A stretch of DNA of 64,000 nt from Coriobacteriia bacterium (GTDB lineage: Bacteria; Actinomycetota; Coriobacteriia; Coriobacteriales; Eggerthellaceae): the NCBI GenBank assembly GCA_030530215.1, contig JAUMVJ010000001.1, positions 56,158-120,157 of the forward strand. The letters run 5' to 3'. The notes beneath the pieces are model-generated. The model saw only the letters and a program-made list of their open reading frames with translations. It had not been told where the DNA came from and made no database searches. Positions 61,701 to 64,000 of the stretch are shown here, piece by piece; the stretch's first letter is position 1; every line of letters begins with the position of its first letter. Position numbers and translations under genes: made by a program.

Positions 61701-61718
61701 TGTGATAGGTATATCACA
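61701..61718 (-). promoter_or_regulatory. aroG operator dyad TGTGATA-N4-TATCACA
   Basis: TGTGATAGGTATATCACA is a perfect 7-bp dyad with a 4-base centre, ending 24 bases before the ATG. This suits a repressor, plausibly responding to aromatic amino acids. It is not a CRP site, whose half-sites are spaced by 6 rather than 8 bases. Confidence 0.55.
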
Positions 61719-61896
61719 TTTTGGGATAACCACTTACGAAAAAACGGCGCGCACGCATAAGATTACCCGCGCTTTACAAGACGCGCACATAAGGCTGGCT
61801 CAAGTTCGCACAAGTCTAGCAAAATGCATATAAAAGCTCTCTTGCGCGAGCCCGTCCATGTGCTTAGCTACACTTATGCAAAACGAAAGGCTGGCA

Positions 61897-62391
61897 ATGA
61901 AGAGAACGACGCTGGGATACCTTGAGCACGAGGGCCGCTGGCTCATGATGCTGCGCAATAAGAAGGAAAACGACCAAAGCGAAGGCAAATGGCTGGGCGT
62001 GGGCGGCAAGTTCCTGCCTGGCGAGGATGCGCTCGAATGTTTCACGCGCGAGGTGCGCGAGGAAACGGGTTTCGCCCTTGAATCGGCGCATTTCCATGGT
62101 GTGGTGCACTTCATTTCCGACACCTGGGAAGACGAGGATATGTACCTCTACACCTCCACCGAGTTCAGCTGGATCGACCCTTCGTCGGGCCAGCCTTGCT
62201 TTTCCCGCGAGCAGGAGCCTCCCTTACCTGAATGCAACGAGGGCACGCTTCATTGGATCCCAAAAGACAAGGTGCTCGATTTAAACCTTTGGGAAGGCGA
62301 CCACCTGTTCCTTGAGCGCCTGCTTAGCGAAACCGATTTCGGCGAGCTCACCGTCCGCTACAAAGGCGACACCCTGGTGAGCTTTTCTTAA
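61897..62391 (+). CDS. Nudix hydrolase (MutT/8-oxo-dGTP-like)
   Basis: A 164-residue Nudix protein. The full box G-x5-E-x7-REVREETGF runs from about 37 to 59 (GGKFLPGEDALECFTREVREETGF, shown in part). LGYLEHEGRWLMMLRNKKE and KWLGVGGKF fit the MTH1/8-oxo-dGTP diphosphatase type. It probably cleans the nucleotide pool. The ATG at 61897 has GAAAGG just upstream; an earlier ATG at 61876 would add seven residues. Confidence 0.85.
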   Translation: MKRTTLGYLEHEGRWLMMLRNKKENDQSEGKWLGVGGKFLPGEDALECFTREVREETGFALESAHFHGVVHFISDTWEDEDMYLYTSTEFSWIDPSSGQPCFSREQEPPLPECNEGTLHWIPKDKVLDLNLWEGDHLFLERLLSETDFGELTVRYKGDTLVSFS

Positions 62392-62432
62392 AGAGCGTTC
62401 TCTGCTTGAGGGCTCCCACTGCCACAACAAAA

Positions 62433-62464
62433 AACGGGCGAAGCCGGTGAAGGCCTCGCCCGTT
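62433..62464 (-). terminator. Terminator after the decarboxylase beta gene
   Basis: AACGGGCGA pairs with TCGCCCGTT, with an inner GCC/GGC after one mismatch. The minus strand continues TTTTTTG, a strong U tract. It also sits just past the convergent Nudix gene. Confidence 0.88.
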
Positions 62465-62498
62465 CGTTTGCCTATGAAAGCTTGGGTGGCTAGAGCGC

Positions 62499-63686
62499 CT
62501 AGCCGCCGAAGATCGCCAGCAGGAAGCCTGCCGCAACGGCCGAGCCGATAACGCCCGCGACGTTGGGGCCCATGGCATGCATGAGCAGGAAGTTCTGCGG
62601 GTTGGCCTTTTGGCCTTCAACCTGCGACACACGCGCCGCCATGGGAACCGCCGAAACACCGGCCGAACCGATGAGCGGGTTGATCTTGCCGCCGGAAAGA
62701 ATGCACATGAGCTTGCCGATGAGCAGGCCGCCAATGGTTGCCATGCAGAATGCCAGCAGACCAAGAACAACGATCATCAAGGTCTCAACGGTAAGGAAGC
62801 GGCTATACAGAGCCGTGCCGCCAACCGAGATGGACAAGAAGATGGTGACGATGTTCATCAGAGCGTTCTGAGCGGTGTCGGAAAGACGATCGGTAACGCC
62901 GCACTCGCGGAAGAGGTTGCCCAGCATCAGGCAGCCAAGCAACGGCGCAACGGAAGGCAGAAGCAAGCAGACGAACAGGGTAACCACGATGGGGAAGATA
63001 ATCTTTTCCTTCTTGGAAACCGTGCGCAGCTGCTCCATCTTGATCTTGCGCTCCTTCTCGGTGGTCAGAAGACGCATCAGAGGGGGCTGGATCAAGGGGA
63101 TCAAGGCCATGTAAGAGTAAGCGGCAATCGCGATGGCGGCCAGATACTCAGGTGCCAGCTGCGAGGTAAGCCAAATGGCCGTGGGGCCGTCGGCGCCACC
63201 AATGATGCCGATGGAAGCAGCGACGTTGGGAGCAAAGCCCATGGCGCCGGCCAGCAGGAAGGCACCGAAGATGCCCAGCTGAGCGGCAGCGCCCAGGAAC
63301 AGGCACTTGGGGTTTGCTAGCAGGGGCCCGAAGTCGGTCATGGCACCAACGCCCAGGAAGATGAGCGAAGGATACAGGCCGGTCTTAACGCCCAGGTACA
63401 AAACGTCGAGGATGCCGCCTTCGTGGAAGATCTCGGTGACGTTAACCGTGCCGGCGATGTAGCCATCCCACAGCTCGGGGTGGTACATGCCGCCGCCGGG
63501 GATATTGGCCAAAAGCATACCGAAGGCGATGCCGCACAGGAGCAAAGGCTCGAACTTCTTGGCAATGCCCAGGTACAGAAGGAAGCAGGACAAAAGGAGC
63601 ATGATGAGCTGACGGATGTCGCCGCCCATCAGGAAGAAGCCCGAAGTCTCCCAGAGCCTTTGAAGAATCTCTACTACGCTATCCAC
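62499..63686 (-). CDS. Sodium-translocating decarboxylase, beta subunit
   Basis: A 395-residue, roughly nine-span membrane subunit of the OadB/MmdB/GcdB family. [22 protein letters not shown] (parts at about 150-171) holds the conserved intramembrane Asp of the sodium path, and [14 protein letters not shown] and [14 protein letters not shown] are further hallmarks. It decarboxylates the carboxybiotin carrier and pumps Na+ outward. The substrate (oxaloacetate, methylmalonyl-CoA or glutaconyl-CoA) is set by an alpha subunit not in the window. The start is GTG. Confidence 0.93.
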   Translation of the reverse strand: MDSVVEILQRLWETSGFFLMGGDIRQLIMLLLSCFLLYLGIAKKFEPLLLCGIAFGMLLANIPGGGMYHPELWDGYIAGTVNVTEIFHEGGILDVLYLGVKTGLYPSLIFLGVGAMTDFGPLLANPKCLFLGAAAQLGIFGAFLLAGAMGFAPNVAASIGIIGGADGPTAIWLTSQLAPEYLAAIAIAAYSYMALIPLIQPPLMRLLTTEKERKIKMEQLRTVSKKEKIIFPIVVTLFVCLLLPSVAPLLGCLMLGNLFRECGVTDRLSDTAQNALMNIVTIFLSISVGGTALYSRFLTVETLMIVVLGLLAFCMATIGGLLIGKLMCILSGGKINPLIGSAGVSAVPMAARVSQVEGQKANPQNFLLMHAMGPNVAGVIGSAVAAGFLLAIFGG

Positions 63687-63695
63687 TTACGCCCC

Positions 63696-64000
63696 TTAGA
63701 TGGTCATAAGGGTTTCGCCTGTTTCAACAGACTGACCCACGCTGACGATGACGGACTTGACGATGCCGGAGCAAGGAGCGTTGACCTCGACGTTCATCTT
63801 CATGGCCTCGACGATGGCGACGACGTCGCCCTCGGCCACGGAGTCGCCGACCTTGACGTTCAAGGAAACGACGCTGGCGGGCATGGGCGAGGTGACGGGG
63901 GTGCCGACACCAGCCGCAGCGGCGGCCGCGGGGGAGGGAGCAGGGGCAGCAGGCGCGGCAGCGGCGGCAGGAGAGCCGCGAGCTGACCCGCCGCATGGTG
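63696..64000 (-). CDS. Biotin carboxyl carrier subunit of the decarboxylase (partial)
   Basis: The C-terminal about 62 residues form a biotinyl domain with VAIVEAMKMNVEVNAP; the lysine of EAMKM is the biotin site. Upstream in frame is an Ala/Pro-rich flexible linker that runs off the window, as in MmdC/GcdC/OadA tails. An internal ATG at 63884 is not the true start. It carries CO2 from the carboxyltransferase to the beta subunit, whose gene begins 9 bases later. It is the natural target of the BirA ligase encoded at 1.9 kb. Confidence 0.92.
   Translation of the reverse strand, partial: PCGGSARGSPAAAAAPAAPAPSPAAAAAAGVGTPVTSPMPASVVSLNVKVGDSVAEGDVVAIVEAMKMNVEVNAPCSGIVKSVIVSVGQSVETGETLMTI

Noticed and set aside
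61701..61718. CRP/FNR site before aroG
   Set aside because: The TGTGA and TCACA half-sites are 8 rather than 6 bases apart, and FNR's TTGAT half-site is absent.

Overview
The window reads as a chromosomal segment of an anaerobic actinobacterium of the class Coriobacteriia, most likely the family Eggerthellaceae (Slackia/Eggerthella/Denitrobacterium-like). The basis is GC-rich DNA with strong AAAGGAG ribosome sites; a LuxR regulator fused to a multi-pass membrane domain; a type-E fumarate reductase/succinate dehydrogenase (SdhABE); ferredoxin-dependent 2-oxoacid oxidoreductase; a sodium-pumping biotin-dependent decarboxylase; and class III fructose-bisphosphatase. The genus is an inference. 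No phage, insertion sequence, integrase or CRISPR array is visible, so this looks like core and niche-metabolism DNA rather than an island.

Layout. 0-9 kb: coaX (partial) and bioY, divergent mntP, then a minus-strand housekeeping run tilS-maf-hpt-ftsH-folPK-birA. 9-16 kb: a holin-like membrane protein, a TetR regulator, an aminotransferase/HAD pair behind a structured leader, tRNA-Leu(CAA), a prepilin peptidase, a ferredoxin-tailed aldo/keto reductase and argF. 16-21 kb: pyrR-pyrB-pyrC, then luxS-mtnN. 21-23.3 kb: an endonuclease-like protein with a palindromic start, followed by about 1.1 kb of repeat-rich non-coding DNA. 23.3-28.4 kb: porCDAB and a phenylacetate-CoA-ligase-like gene. 28.7-31.6 kb: a marR-MFS-SMR-SMR multidrug operon with twin operators. 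31.8-41.4 kb: an SDR, fructose-bisphosphatase, two ion-coupled transporters, rsmJ and a FUSC-family transporter. 41.9-45.3 kb: an MFS transporter convergent with a membrane LuxR regulator. 45.9-52.6 kb: a C4-dicarboxylate operon (DASS transporter, two-subunit fumarase, SdhABE). 53-60 kb: DegV, a stress protein, phosphate transporter PiT, a PhoR/PhoB-like pair and Ppx. 60.6-64 kb: DAHP synthase, a Nudix hydrolase, and the beta and biotin-carrier subunits of a sodium-pumping decarboxylase.

How it fits together. The energy genes suggest fumarate respiration and amino- or organic-acid fermentation. Dicarboxylate enters by the DASS carrier, fumarase interconverts malate and fumarate, and SdhABE reduces fumarate (or oxidises succinate). 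PorCDAB makes or uses acyl-CoA with ferredoxin, and the decarboxylase turns decarboxylation into a sodium gradient usable by the sodium-coupled carriers. BioY and BirA supply biotin to the decarboxylase carrier. The most unusual signals are non-coding: a branched leader in front of the aminotransferase operon, a second structured region between it and the tRNA gene with mutually exclusive helices, a TTTACCTGGGATT motif recurring in four intergenic regions, and several clean operator dyads (bioY, marR, aroG, DASS). No wholly new protein system could be demonstrated from the sequence alone.
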